Under the pieces are notes generated by a model. That model was not told the origin of the DNA. It saw nothing but the letters and a program-made list of their open reading frames with translations, and searched no databases. From Pseudomaricurvus sp033283175 (GTDB lineage: Bacteria; Pseudomonadota; Gammaproteobacteria; Pseudomonadales; Cellvibrionaceae), in the NCBI GenBank assembly GCA_033283175.1, contig JAWMQM010000003.1:1-64000 (forward strand): a stretch of 64,000 nucleotides of DNA. The letters are read 5' to 3'. The position numbers were made by a program, and so were the translations under genes. This document shows, in pieces, positions 35,763-42,612 of the stretch (position 1 is its first letter; every line of letters starts with the position of its first letter).

Positions 35763-36195
35763 CAGCTCATCATGCACAAAAAAACGGCGTTTCAGACGCC
35801 GTTTTTTTGTGCCCGTCAGTGGGGGACCTTGTGCAGGTACCTCTCAATGGTGGGCTTATGTCTCTCGGACGTGACTGGTGATGGGTGTCGTGCAGTGGAG
35901 ACCCCGGTTACCGGAAAGCGTCTGTGCAACCTCTCCTGAAAACGCTGGCCTGACAGAAGGCGGGTGGTTGTTCTTGCCAGGACTGGCAGCTGTTTTCCCG
36001 CCAGTTACGCATTACCCGCTGTGCTCGGCGATATGCGCCACCGGTTTCCATCCCTTGAGTTCGCTGTAGTGCTCCCGGACAGGTGAAATCCGTCAATAAA
36101 CTCAGCTGAACTTTGCCGAAATCCTCTGCTACCTGATATGGTTGGGGCGACTGGTCATATTATGGGCTGACGCTAATGCCTAGGGGGGCAGGTAT
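35763..36195. other. Intergenic region before the AGCS symporter gene
   Basis: 433 bases. Apart from the terminator at its left end I see nothing certain. I looked for a glycine riboswitch because of the downstream transporter and did not find its conserved core. TATTAT at 36158 is a possible -10 without a matching -35. Confidence 0.55.
35774..35812. terminator. Terminator after can-yqaE
   Basis: CACAAAAAAACGGCGT-ttcag-ACGCCGTTTTTTTGTG: perfect stem extended through the A and T runs, so it works in both directions. It closes the carbonic anhydrase transcript. Confidence 0.92.
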
Positions 36196-37545
36196 ATGGA
36201 AACGTTAAGCAGTTTTGTGGGTGTGGTGAATGGCATCGTCTGGGGCCCGGCGATGTTGGTGCTTATTCTGGGCGTCGGCCTGTTTCTCATGATCGGTCTG
36301 AAGTTTATGCCGCTCCTGAAACTGGGGACCGGTTTCAAACTGCTCTACGCCGGCAGAACCGGTACCGGCAAAGACAGTGATGGTGAAATCTCGCCGTTTC
36401 AGGCCTTGATGACGGCGATGTCCGCAACCGTTGGTACCGGTAATATCGCCGGTGTGGCCACGGCGGTGTTTCTGGGTGGCCCCGGTGCACTCTTCTGGAT
36501 GTGGTGTACGGCGCTGGTGGGCATGGCGACCAAGTACGCCGAAGCCGTGTTGGCGGTGAACTACCGCGAAGTGGACGAAAACGGCAACCACGTTGGCGGC
36601 CCCATGTACTACATCAAAAACGGGCTGGGCTCCAAATGGGCCTGGCTGGGTACCCTGTTTGCCCTTTTTGGCGCCTTTGCCGCGTTTGGTATCGGCAACA
36701 CGGTGCAGGCCAACTCGGTGGCGGATGTCCTGCAGGCCAACTTTGGCGTGAGTAAATGGGTGACCGGTGCCGCAATAGCGATATTGGTGGGCGCTGTGCT
36801 GATTGGCGGCATCAAGCGCATTGGTCACGTCGCCGGTGCCCTGGTGCCGTTTATGGTGGTGGCCTATCTGCTGGCCGGTTTGGTTTCATTGGCACTGAAC
36901 GTCGATGCCATCCCCCATGCGCTGGGGCTGGTCTTTTCTCACGCCTTTACACCCGTCGCTGCGGAAGGGGGCTTTGCCGGAGCGGCGGTATGGGCTGCCA
37001 TTCGCTTTGGTGTCGCTCGCGGTATCTTCTCCAACGAAGCAGGCCTGGGTTCCGCTCCTATCGCGCACGCGGCGGCACAAACCAAAGACCCGGTGCGCCA
37101 GGGCCTGATTGCCATGCTGGGTACCTTTATCGACACCATCATCGTCTGCACCATTACCGGTCTGGTGGTTATCAGCACTGGCGTCTGGTCATCCGGTGAA
37201 TCCGGCGCTGCGCTCACCTCGGCCGCCTTTTCTCACTCGCTCCCAGGGATTGGTCATTATGTGGTGAGCTTCGCTCTGGCGATATTTGCGTTTACCACGA
37301 TCATTGGCTGGTCGTTCTACGGTGAACGCTGTGTGGAGTTTCTGTTTGGTATCAAAGCGATCGTACCCTATCGGGTGCTGTGGATTATCGCCATACCTGT
37401 TGGCGCAGCCAGCCAGCTCGACTTTATCTGGCTCGTGGCAGATACCCTGAATGCTATGATGGCGCTGCCCAACCTGATTGCGTTGGCGCTGTTGAGTCCG
37501 GTGGTGTTTGGTTTGACGAAGAAGTATTTTGCTGGCGATAAGTGA
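36196..37545 (+). CDS. Alanine/glycine:cation symporter (AGCS family)
   Basis: Polytopic inner-membrane protein of 449 residues with about ten to eleven TMs. TAMSATVGTGNIAGVATAV, GGPMYYIKNGLG and GIFSNEAGLGSAPIAHAAAQ are the family signatures for sodium-coupled uptake of alanine or glycine. GGGGGG followed by CAGG lies just before the ATG. It is a single gene with its own terminator downstream. Substrate choice between Ala and Gly cannot be read. Confidence 0.93.
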   Translation: METLSSFVGVVNGIVWGPAMLVLILGVGLFLMIGLKFMPLLKLGTGFKLLYAGRTGTGKDSDGEISPFQALMTAMSATVGTGNIAGVATAVFLGGPGALFWMWCTALVGMATKYAEAVLAVNYREVDENGNHVGGPMYYIKNGLGSKWAWLGTLFALFGAFAAFGIGNTVQANSVADVLQANFGVSKWVTGAAIAILVGAVLIGGIKRIGHVAGALVPFMVVAYLLAGLVSLALNVDAIPHALGLVFSHAFTPVAAEGGFAGAAVWAAIRFGVARGIFSNEAGLGSAPIAHAAAQTKDPVRQGLIAMLGTFIDTIIVCTITGLVVISTGVWSSGESGAALTSAAFSHSLPGIGHYVVSFALAIFAFTTIIGWSFYGERCVEFLFGIKAIVPYRVLWIIAIPVGAASQLDFIWLVADTLNAMMALPNLIALALLSPVVFGLTKKYFAGDK

Positions 37546-37657
37546 TTGGAGTATTTGGGCGGCCGTGCTGTAACTGGGCGCGGCCTGATCACGCTGCTGG
37601 CGGTGATTTGTAAACCGCGGGTGGTTCGGCGCTTAGCCTCATAGCCCATGTCTCAAA

Positions 37658-37692
37658 CAAAAAGGCTCACCTCTGGGGGTGGGCCTTTTTTG
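37658..37692 (+). terminator. Terminator after the AGCS symporter
   Basis: AAAAAGGCTCACC-tctg-GGGGTGGGCCTTTTTT, a GC stem with T run about 115 bases after the stop. Also usable in the reverse direction. It resembles the terminator at 38244-38281. Confidence 0.82.
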
Positions 37693-37772
37693 TGGGGCGC
37701 GGGGTTTGGACAGAGTAAGTACGAAAGCTGGGGGCGGGTGGTGCAGGGCACCGGTGGTGGCCAACCCTGTCC

Positions 37773-37875
37773 CGTCATTACGAGGCGTGCTTTCAGTGCC
37801 GAAGCAATCCATGTTGCGCACGTTGTTGAGTGCTTTGCGGTGGACTTGGATCGCCACGCTGCGCTCGCGATGACG
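37773..37875. repeat. Palindromic intergenic element, copy 1
   Basis: 103 bases bounded by CGTCATTACGAGGCG and CGCTCGCGATGACG, which are near-perfect inverted ends. The inside, with GAAGCAATCCATG and GTGGACTTGGATCGCC, matches copy 2 closely. Ends of the type CGTCATTGCGAG are familiar from small non-autonomous intergenic repeats. Confidence 0.85.
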
Positions 37876-37971
37876 GACTTTTTACTTGGACTATAGAGCG
37901 ATGCTCCGGATCGGAGTGAATGCTAAATGCCGGGGGGCGGAGTAGAACGCCGGTGGCGCCCAACCAGCCCC

Positions 37972-38075
37972 CGTCATTGCGAGGCGCGTTTTTCAGTGCC
38001 GAAGCAATCCATGTTTTGCACTATATAGAGTACTTTGCGGTGGACTTGGATCGCCGCGCTGCGCTCGCGATGACG
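37972..38075. repeat. Palindromic intergenic element, copy 2
   Basis: 104 bases with inverted ends CGTCATTGCGAGGCG / CGCTCGCGATGACG, 199 bases after copy 1 and in the same direction. Similarity runs on both sides (for example GGAGTGAATG after each copy), so the unit was probably duplicated in tandem with flanks. Confidence 0.85.
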
Positions 38076-38112
38076 TTGGGGGGTATGGAGTGATGCGCCG
38101 GGGCGGAGTGAA

Positions 38113-38139
38113 TGTTAAAAGCCTTGTTGGCTTTTAACA
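38113..38139. repeat. Perfect hairpin TGTTAAAAGCC / GGCTTTTAACA
   Basis: An 11-bp perfect inverted repeat with a five-base loop, followed by further small palindromes: CCCTGCGGGG, GCGCCGctggaaGGCGC, CAAATCGC/GCGATTTG at about 38176-38198 and GAACCG-gggg-CGGTTC. No T run follows, so it is not an ordinary terminator. Confidence 0.7.
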
Positions 38140-38243
38140 CCCCTGCGGGGCTGCGCCGCTGGAAGGCGCGGCTTGTTCAAATCGCTGGTCGCGATTTGTG
38201 AACCGGGGGCGGTTCGGCGCGGGACCGCTAGCTACCATCCCCA

Positions 38244-38281
38244 AACAAAAAAGGCCCACCCCTGTGGGGTGAGCCTTTTTC
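38244..38281 (-). terminator. tRNA-Met terminator
   Basis: On the minus strand GGCTCACCCC-aca-GGGGTGGGCCTTTTTTG follows the tRNA-Met gene by about 13 bases. An A run on the other side makes it bidirectional. Confidence 0.83.
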
Positions 38282-38290
38282 GCTTGAAGA

Positions 38291-38367
38291 TGGTAGCTAG
38301 GGGCGGACTTGAACCGCCGACCCCAGCATTATGAGTGCTGTGCTCTAACCAGCTGAGCTACCTAGCC
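38291..38367 (-). tRNA. tRNA-Met (CAT), elongator type
   Basis: 77 nt including an encoded CCA. Acceptor GGCTAGG / CCTAGCT, D-arm TAGCTCAGCTGGTTAGAGC, anticodon CAT (plus-strand 38331-38333) in ACTCATAAT, T-loop GGTTCAAGTCC. The overall sequence resembles elongator tRNA-Met rather than the initiator (closed G-C acceptor pair) or tRNA-Ile2. Confidence 0.93.
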
Positions 38368-38385
38368 ATCGTTTCGAGGGGCGCT

Positions 38386-38414
38386 ATTCTCGGAGACTGG
38401 CGTCTCCTTGTCAA
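38386..38414 (-). promoter_or_regulatory. tRNA-Met promoter
   Basis: Minus strand TTGACA (38414-38409), exactly 17 bases, then GAGAAT (38391-38386), followed by a GC-rich GCGCCCC discriminator as in stringently controlled stable-RNA promoters. The spacer holds a perfect inverted repeat GGAGAC-gcca-GTCTCC. Confidence 0.7.
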
Positions 38415-38495
38415 GCGCTTAAGTTGTTGTTTTGGGGCGGTTTTGGGAAACTCTTCGCCCTTCCTGCCGGTTGGCGGGGAAGGGCGTGTGGCGGC

Positions 38496-39587
38496 TTATA
38501 CGTTGAAGCGGAAGTGGATGACGTCGCCATCCTTGACCACGTATTCCTTCCCTTCCAGGCGCCATTTACCAGCGTCCTTGGCGCCCTGCTCGCCGTTGCA
38601 GGCAACAAAGTCGTCGTAGCCGATCACTTCGGCGCGGATAAAGCCTTTTTCGAAGTCGGTGTGGATCTTGCCCGCGGCCTGTGGTGCGGTGGCGCCTACA
38701 GGGATGGTCCAGGCGCGTACTTCTTTGACGCCGGCGGTGAAGTAGGTGTGCAGCCCCAGCAGCTCGTAGCCGCCGCGGATGACGCGGTTGAGGCCCGGCT
38801 CGTCCATACCCAGGTCTTCCAGGAACTCGGCTTTCTCGTCGTCGTCGAGCTCGGCGATCTCGGCCTCCAGCTTGTTGCAGATGGGGATCACCACGGCATT
38901 TTCGCTGGCGGCGATACCGCGTACCACTTCCAGGTGCGGGTTATCCTCAAAGCCGTCTTCTGCCACGTTGGCGATGTACATGGTGGGCTTGAGGGTGAGC
39001 AGGTTGAGGTCGCGCAGCAGCTTCAGTTCGTCGGTGTCGAGGCCGAAGCTGCGCAGGGGCTGGGCTTCGTTGAGGTGCGGCAGGATCTTCTCCAGCAGCG
39101 CCTTCATCTTGATAGCGTCTTTATCCTGGCCCTTGGCCAGCTTGGTGTAGCGCTGCAGGGACTTCTCGCAGCTCTCCAGGTCTGCCAGTGCCAGCTCGGT
39201 GTTGATCACCTCGATGTCGGCGGCGGGATCGATGGCGCCTTCGACGTGAATCACGTTTTCGTCGTCGAAGCAGCGCACCACGTGGGCGATGGCGTCGGTC
39301 TCGCGGATGTTGGCGAGGAATTTGTTGCCCAGGCCTTCACCCTTGGAGGCGCCGGCTACCAGACCGGCGATATCGACGAATTCCATGGTGGTGGGAATGA
39401 CGCGCTCGGGTTTGACGATCTCGGCCAGTTTGTTCTGGCGTGGGTCGGGTACGGCTACGGTGCCTTCGTTGGGCTCAATGGTGCAGAAGGGGAAGTTTTC
39501 TGCCGCGATGCCATTTTGCGTCAAGGCGTTGAAGAGAGTGGATTTGCCGACGTTTGGCAGGCCGACGATGCCGCAATTAAAGCCCAT
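38496..39587 (-). CDS. ychF: Redox-regulated ATPase YchF
   Basis: Obg-family P-loop ATPase of 363 residues that binds ribosomes and is involved in oxidative-stress responses. GLPNVGKSTLFNAL (9-22) is the P-loop, DIAGL the G3 motif, and the NKLE at G4 fits the ATP rather than GTP preference. A coiled coil and a C-terminal TGS domain (ending KDGDVIHFRFNV) follow. The ATG at 39587 is the family start; the open frame upstream is not conserved. It lies downstream of pth. Confidence 0.96.
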   Translation of the reverse strand: MGFNCGIVGLPNVGKSTLFNALTQNGIAAENFPFCTIEPNEGTVAVPDPRQNKLAEIVKPERVIPTTMEFVDIAGLVAGASKGEGLGNKFLANIRETDAIAHVVRCFDDENVIHVEGAIDPAADIEVINTELALADLESCEKSLQRYTKLAKGQDKDAIKMKALLEKILPHLNEAQPLRSFGLDTDELKLLRDLNLLTLKPTMYIANVAEDGFEDNPHLEVVRGIAASENAVVIPICNKLEAEIAELDDDEKAEFLEDLGMDEPGLNRVIRGGYELLGLHTYFTAGVKEVRAWTIPVGATAPQAAGKIHTDFEKGFIRAEVIGYDDFVACNGEQGAKDAGKWRLEGKEYVVKDGDVIHFRFNV

Positions 39588-39733
39588 GCTGGATTCTCTT
39601 GATACGTACCACAGATACTGGAGGGCCGCGCCGGTACGGTTCAGGCGCAGGCGTGGCGGCCCGGGAAAGGGCGCCATTTTACATGAGAGGTGGGGCAGAT
39701 ACGAGCGCGCCGGCCGCTGCCGGCGGAGACGGG

Positions 39734-40315
39734 TCAGGCGCTGTGGAGCTCTTTCATGGCGCTGTTCCAGGCGCCGTCCACCAATTGTGGTAGCACTTTA
39801 GTGGCGGCGTAGATGGCGTCTTCGGTGAGACCGAGCTCGTCCGCCGGGGCCTTTTTCAGCACATAGCCGGAGACCAGCTTGGCGTTGCCGGGGTGGCCGA
39901 TTCCGATGCGCAGGCGGGCAAAGCCGTTGTCGTTGCCCAGTGCGCGAATGATGTCGCGCAGGCCGTTGTGGCCGCCGTGGCCACCGCCGATCTTCAGCTT
40001 GGCAACGCCGGGCAGCATATCCAGCTCGTCGTGGGCCACCAGGATGGCGGCCGGGGGGATCTTGTAGAAGTTGGCCAGTGCGCCGACGGACTGGCCGCTG
40101 CGGTTCATAAAGGTGGTGGGGATCAGCAGGCGGACTGGTTTGCCATTGATGCTGGCGACGCCGGCCTCGCCAAAAAACTTTTTGTCGCTGCTCAGGCTGA
40201 CGCCGTACTGGCGGGCGACTTCGCGGACAAAATCCTCGCCGGCGTTGTGGCGGGTGTGCTGGTATTCACTGCCGGGATTGCCGAGGCCGACAATCATCTG
40301 AATCGGGGTATCCAT
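39734..40315 (-). CDS. pth: Peptidyl-tRNA hydrolase
   Basis: Essential esterase of 193 residues that frees tRNA from stalled peptidyl-tRNA. VGLGNPGSEYQHTRHNAG carries catalytic His23, and FMNRSGQSV and GGGHGGHNGLRDI are invariant. The ATG at 40315 was chosen from the family start MIVGLGNPG a few residues in. A terminator lies between it and rplY, so some pth transcription must start between 40316 and 40385. Confidence 0.97.
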   Translation of the reverse strand: MDTPIQMIVGLGNPGSEYQHTRHNAGEDFVREVARQYGVSLSSDKKFFGEAGVASINGKPVRLLIPTTFMNRSGQSVGALANFYKIPPAAILVAHDELDMLPGVAKLKIGGGHGGHNGLRDIIRALGNDNGFARLRIGIGHPGNAKLVSGYVLKKAPADELGLTEDAIYAATKVLPQLVDGAWNSAMKELHSA

Positions 40316-40385
40316 GCGCTGGTGGTTCTGTGGCTGGTGGTTGGAGAGCGGGCATCTTATCACAGTGCCGGGGTGGTGTTGGGGC

Positions 40386-40421
40386 CAAAAAAAACGGCCG
40401 GGGAGCAATGCTCGCCGGCCG
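40386..40421 (-). terminator. rplY terminator
   Basis: Minus strand CGGCCGGCGAGC-att-GCTCCCCGGCCG followed by eight T, 33 bases after the rplY stop. A strong stem. Confidence 0.88.
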
Positions 40422-40453
40422 CTTTCGCCTCGGGGGCTGAGAGAGGGGGAAGA

Positions 40454-41086
40454 TTACTCTTCGCCGCCTTCCTCGCCTTCGGCAGCTTCTTCAGTAGCCG
40501 CGCCCTTGGGCTTGTTGATGCTGCATACCGCACCATCGTGGTCAGAACCGTGGGACAGCTCAACGGAAGAAACGCCCTTAGGCAGTTTCAGGTCGGAGAT
40601 GTGTACGGTCTGACCCAGCTCAACTTCGGTCATGTCCACTTCGATGAACTCTGGCAGGTCAGCAGCCAGGCAGCTGATTTCCAGTTCGGTCATGGTGTGA
40701 ACAACGATACCACCGCCCAGCTTGACGCCTTTGCAGATCTCTTCGTTGGTGAAGTGGAGAGGTACCTTCACTTTCACTTCCTTGGTCTTGGAAACGCGCA
40801 GGAAGTCAGCGTGCAGGATCAGCGGCTTGGCCGGGTGACGCTGCAGGTCTTTCAGCAGAACGCTCTCGCTCTTGCCATCAACGTTGATGGTGATGACGTG
40901 AGAGTAGAACGCTTCGTTTTCCAGCTGCTTGGCCAGGTCCTTGTGAGCTACCTGGATATTTACAGGGCTCTCGGAACCACCGTAGATAATGCCAGGAGTC
41001 TGACCTTCCAGGCGACGCAGGCGGCGGCTCGCACCTTTCCCCGCATCCTCACGGATGGTGGCATTCAATACAAAATCTTCAGACAT
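40454..41086 (-). CDS. rplY: 50S ribosomal protein L25/general stress protein Ctc
   Basis: Protein of 210 residues binding 5S rRNA. This is the long Ctc form: an N-terminal L25 domain (about 1-95, AGKGASRRLRRLEGQTPGI) plus a C-terminal TL5-like domain (about 100-190) and an acidic Glu/Ala tail. GAGGAAAG precedes the ATG by 7 bases. The order prs-rplY-pth-ychF is conserved in gammaproteobacteria. Confidence 0.96.
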   Translation of the reverse strand: MSEDFVLNATIREDAGKGASRRLRRLEGQTPGIIYGGSESPVNIQVAHKDLAKQLENEAFYSHVITINVDGKSESVLLKDLQRHPAKPLILHADFLRVSKTKEVKVKVPLHFTNEEICKGVKLGGGIVVHTMTELEISCLAADLPEFIEVDMTEVELGQTVHISDLKLPKGVSSVELSHGSDHDGAVCSINKPKGAATEEAAEGEEGGEE

Positions 41087-41145
41087 GAGTCTTTCCTCAA
41101 AAATAAACTGCCAGGGTTCCGCGACCAGAAACTCCGACAGGTAGT

Positions 41146-41208
41146 AAAAACACCGAAGCCTGCACGGTCATCAGCGAACCGGAGGTTCGCCAATCAGGCA
41201 GGCTTCAG
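41146..41208 (-). terminator. Two-tier hairpin between prs and rplY
   Basis: Minus strand: outer stem CTGAAGCCTGC / GCAGGCTTCGG encloses an inner stem GCGAACC-tcc-GGTTCGC, followed by TGTTTTT. It looks like a terminator for prs or a read-through attenuator for rplY, since it lies within 60 bases of the rplY ATG. Confidence 0.7.
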
Positions 41209-41238
41209 CGGTTTACCCGAGACCCTGTTAACGCTGAA

Positions 41239-42180
41239 TCAGCGGAACATGGCGCTCAGGGATTCTTCATTGCTGATGCGGCGTACGGCTTCAGCCAGCA
41301 TCGCCGACAGCGTGAGGGTGCGGATTCTACCACAATTCCTGGCTTCGTCACTCAGGGGGATAGAGTCGGTCACCACCAGCTCATCCAGCTCGGAGCCGTT
41401 GAGATTCTGCATCGCCTTGCCGGACAGCACCGGGTGGGTACAGTAGGCCACCACTTTCTTGGCGCCGAAGCCCTTCAGGGCCTTGGCGGCACCGCAAAGG
41501 GTGCCAGCGGTATCCACCATATCGTCCACCAGGACGCAGGTGCGGCCTTCAACGTCACCGATCAGGTTCATGACTTCTGCCACGTTGGCCTTGGGGCGGC
41601 GTTTGTCGATGATGGCGAGATCCACGTTGAGCATTTTGGCCAGCGCCCGGGCACGAACCACACCGCCGATGTCAGGGGAGACCACGATCAGGTCTTCGTA
41701 TTTCTGCTGGTTGATGTCGTCCAGCAGCACCGGTGAGCCGTAGACGTTGTCCACCGGCACATCAAAGAAGCCCTGGATCTGCTCGGCGTGCAGGTCGACG
41801 GTCAGTACGCGGTCAACACCGGCACCCACCATCATGTCGGCGACCAGCTTGGCGGTTATTGGCACGCGGGCGGAGCGCACACGACGATCCTGGCGAGCGT
41901 AGCCGAAGTAGGGTACCACTGCGGTAATGCGGCCGGCAGAGGCGCGACGCAGGGCGTCCACCATGATAACCAGCTCCATAAGGTTATCGTTGGTGGGGGC
42001 GCAAGTGGATTGCACCACGAAGACATCGCGGCCACGCACGTTCTCGTTCAGCTCGATGGTGATTTCGCCGTCTGAAAACTTGCCAACCGTTGCGTCGCCC
42101 ATGGGGATAGCCAGGCGATCAACGATCTGATGGGCCAGTTCGGGGTTGGCGTTGCCGGTAAAGACCATTAAGTCTGCCAC
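41239..42180 (-). CDS. prs: Ribose-phosphate pyrophosphokinase
   Basis: Enzyme of 313 residues making PRPP from ribose 5-phosphate and ATP, for purines, pyrimidines, His, Trp and NAD. MVFTGNANPELA at the start, ELNENVRGRDVFV, DLHAEQIQGFFDVPVDN and the PRPP loop VLVDDMVDTAGTLC are all in place. A terminator 97 bases upstream means that prs has its own promoter between 42181 and 42277. Confidence 0.97.
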   Translation of the reverse strand: MADLMVFTGNANPELAHQIVDRLAIPMGDATVGKFSDGEITIELNENVRGRDVFVVQSTCAPTNDNLMELVIMVDALRRASAGRITAVVPYFGYARQDRRVRSARVPITAKLVADMMVGAGVDRVLTVDLHAEQIQGFFDVPVDNVYGSPVLLDDINQQKYEDLIVVSPDIGGVVRARALAKMLNVDLAIIDKRRPKANVAEVMNLIGDVEGRTCVLVDDMVDTAGTLCGAAKALKGFGAKKVVAYCTHPVLSGKAMQNLNGSELDELVVTDSIPLSDEARNCGRIRTLTLSAMLAEAVRRISNEESLSAMFR

Positions 42181-42277
42181 GTGCGGGTACCCTTTCTGCT
42201 TGATTACTGTGTTCGCGTAAGAGATTAGCAGCCGCTGTCACGTTCGCCCAATGACTTGGTGTGGCGGGTGCTGAATA

Positions 42278-42307
42278 CAAAAACAGCCGACCTTTTCAGG
42301 TCAGCTG
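42278..42307 (-). terminator. Terminator of the lolB-ispE-tRNA-Gln transcript
   Basis: Minus strand CAGCTGACCT-gaaa-AGGTCGGCTG (10 pairs, one wobble) followed by TTTTTG. It separates tRNA-Gln from prs. Confidence 0.85.
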
Positions 42308-42341
42308 CTTTATTAGTATGTGGCCTTTGAAACTTGTGTTT

Positions 42342-42407
42342 CAGCCAGAAGCCAATACCTTGGGAAACACAGGCACTGGTCTTAAAATATGGCTGGGGTG
42401 GAAGGAT
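42342..42407 (-). repeat. 66-bp direct repeat, copy 1, with tRNA-Gln 3' relic
   Basis: Identical base for base to 42482-42547. On the minus strand it begins with the last 18 bases of tRNA-Gln (ATCCTTCCACCCCAGCCA) and carries on 48 bases beyond the gene. Next to it (42408-42440) the T-loop sequence TCGAACCTTC recurs after a 20-base insertion, so this is a broken tRNA copy. Confidence 0.92.
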
Positions 42408-42481
42408 GGCAGAAGCGCTGCGCGCTTTCGAACCTTCTGCAACCGGCTGCGCCGGCTAAGGTTCTCATCCTGTCTGGGTTC

Positions 42482-42547
42482 CAGCCAGAAGCCAATACCT
42501 TGGGAAACACAGGCACTGGTCTTAAAATATGGCTGGGGTGGAAGGAT
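42482..42547 (-). repeat. 66-bp direct repeat, copy 2, overlapping tRNA-Gln 3' end
   Basis: Second copy, 140 bases from the first, overlapping the 3' end of the intact tRNA-Gln gene. The 74 bases between the copies are not part of the repeat and start and end with GGATG / CATCC-like sequence. Confidence 0.92.
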
Positions 42548-42604
42548 TCGAACCTTCGCATGACGGGATCAAAACCCGCTGCCTTACCGCTTGGCTACAC
42601 CCCA
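42530..42604 (-). tRNA. tRNA-Gln (TTG)
   Basis: 75 nt with encoded CCA. Acceptor TGGGGTG / CACCCCA, D-arm TAGCCAAGCGGTAAGGC, anticodon TTG (plus-strand 42570-42572) in CGGGTTTTGATCCCG, T-loop GGTTCGAATCC. The unusual U1-A72 pair is normal for tRNA-Gln. It starts only eight bases after the ispE stop, so it is likely processed from the ispE transcript. Confidence 0.94.
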
Positions 42605-42612
42605 GTAGCAAA

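Larger units (their letters stand above)
37546..38290. other. Repeat-rich intergenic block
   Basis: 745 bases without a credible gene. It holds the symporter terminator, two copies of a palindromic element, a run of hairpins and the tRNA-Met terminator. The left (about 37586-37692) and right (about 38180-38281) flanks resemble each other: each has a GATTTGT(A/G)AACC...GGTTCGGCGC hairpin module followed by a terminator. Confidence 0.75.
42181..42529. other. Intergenic region prs / tRNA-Gln
   Basis: 349 bases holding, from left, the prs promoter zone, a minus-strand terminator, the first copy of a 66-bp repeat with a tRNA-Gln 3' relic, a GGATG...CATCC palindromic segment and part of the second repeat copy. 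No protein gene is credible. Confidence 0.75.

Noticed and set aside
35820..36190. Possible glycine riboswitch before the alanine/glycine symporter
   Set aside because: I searched both strands for the paired aptamer cores and found no convincing match.
37773..38075. CRISPR-like array
   Set aside because: Only two long palindromic copies with related flanks; no short regular repeats, unique spacers or cas genes.
38291..42604. Genomic island bounded by tRNA-Met and tRNA-Gln
   Set aside because: Everything between the two tRNAs is conserved housekeeping (ychF, pth, rplY, prs) in its usual order; there is no integrase.
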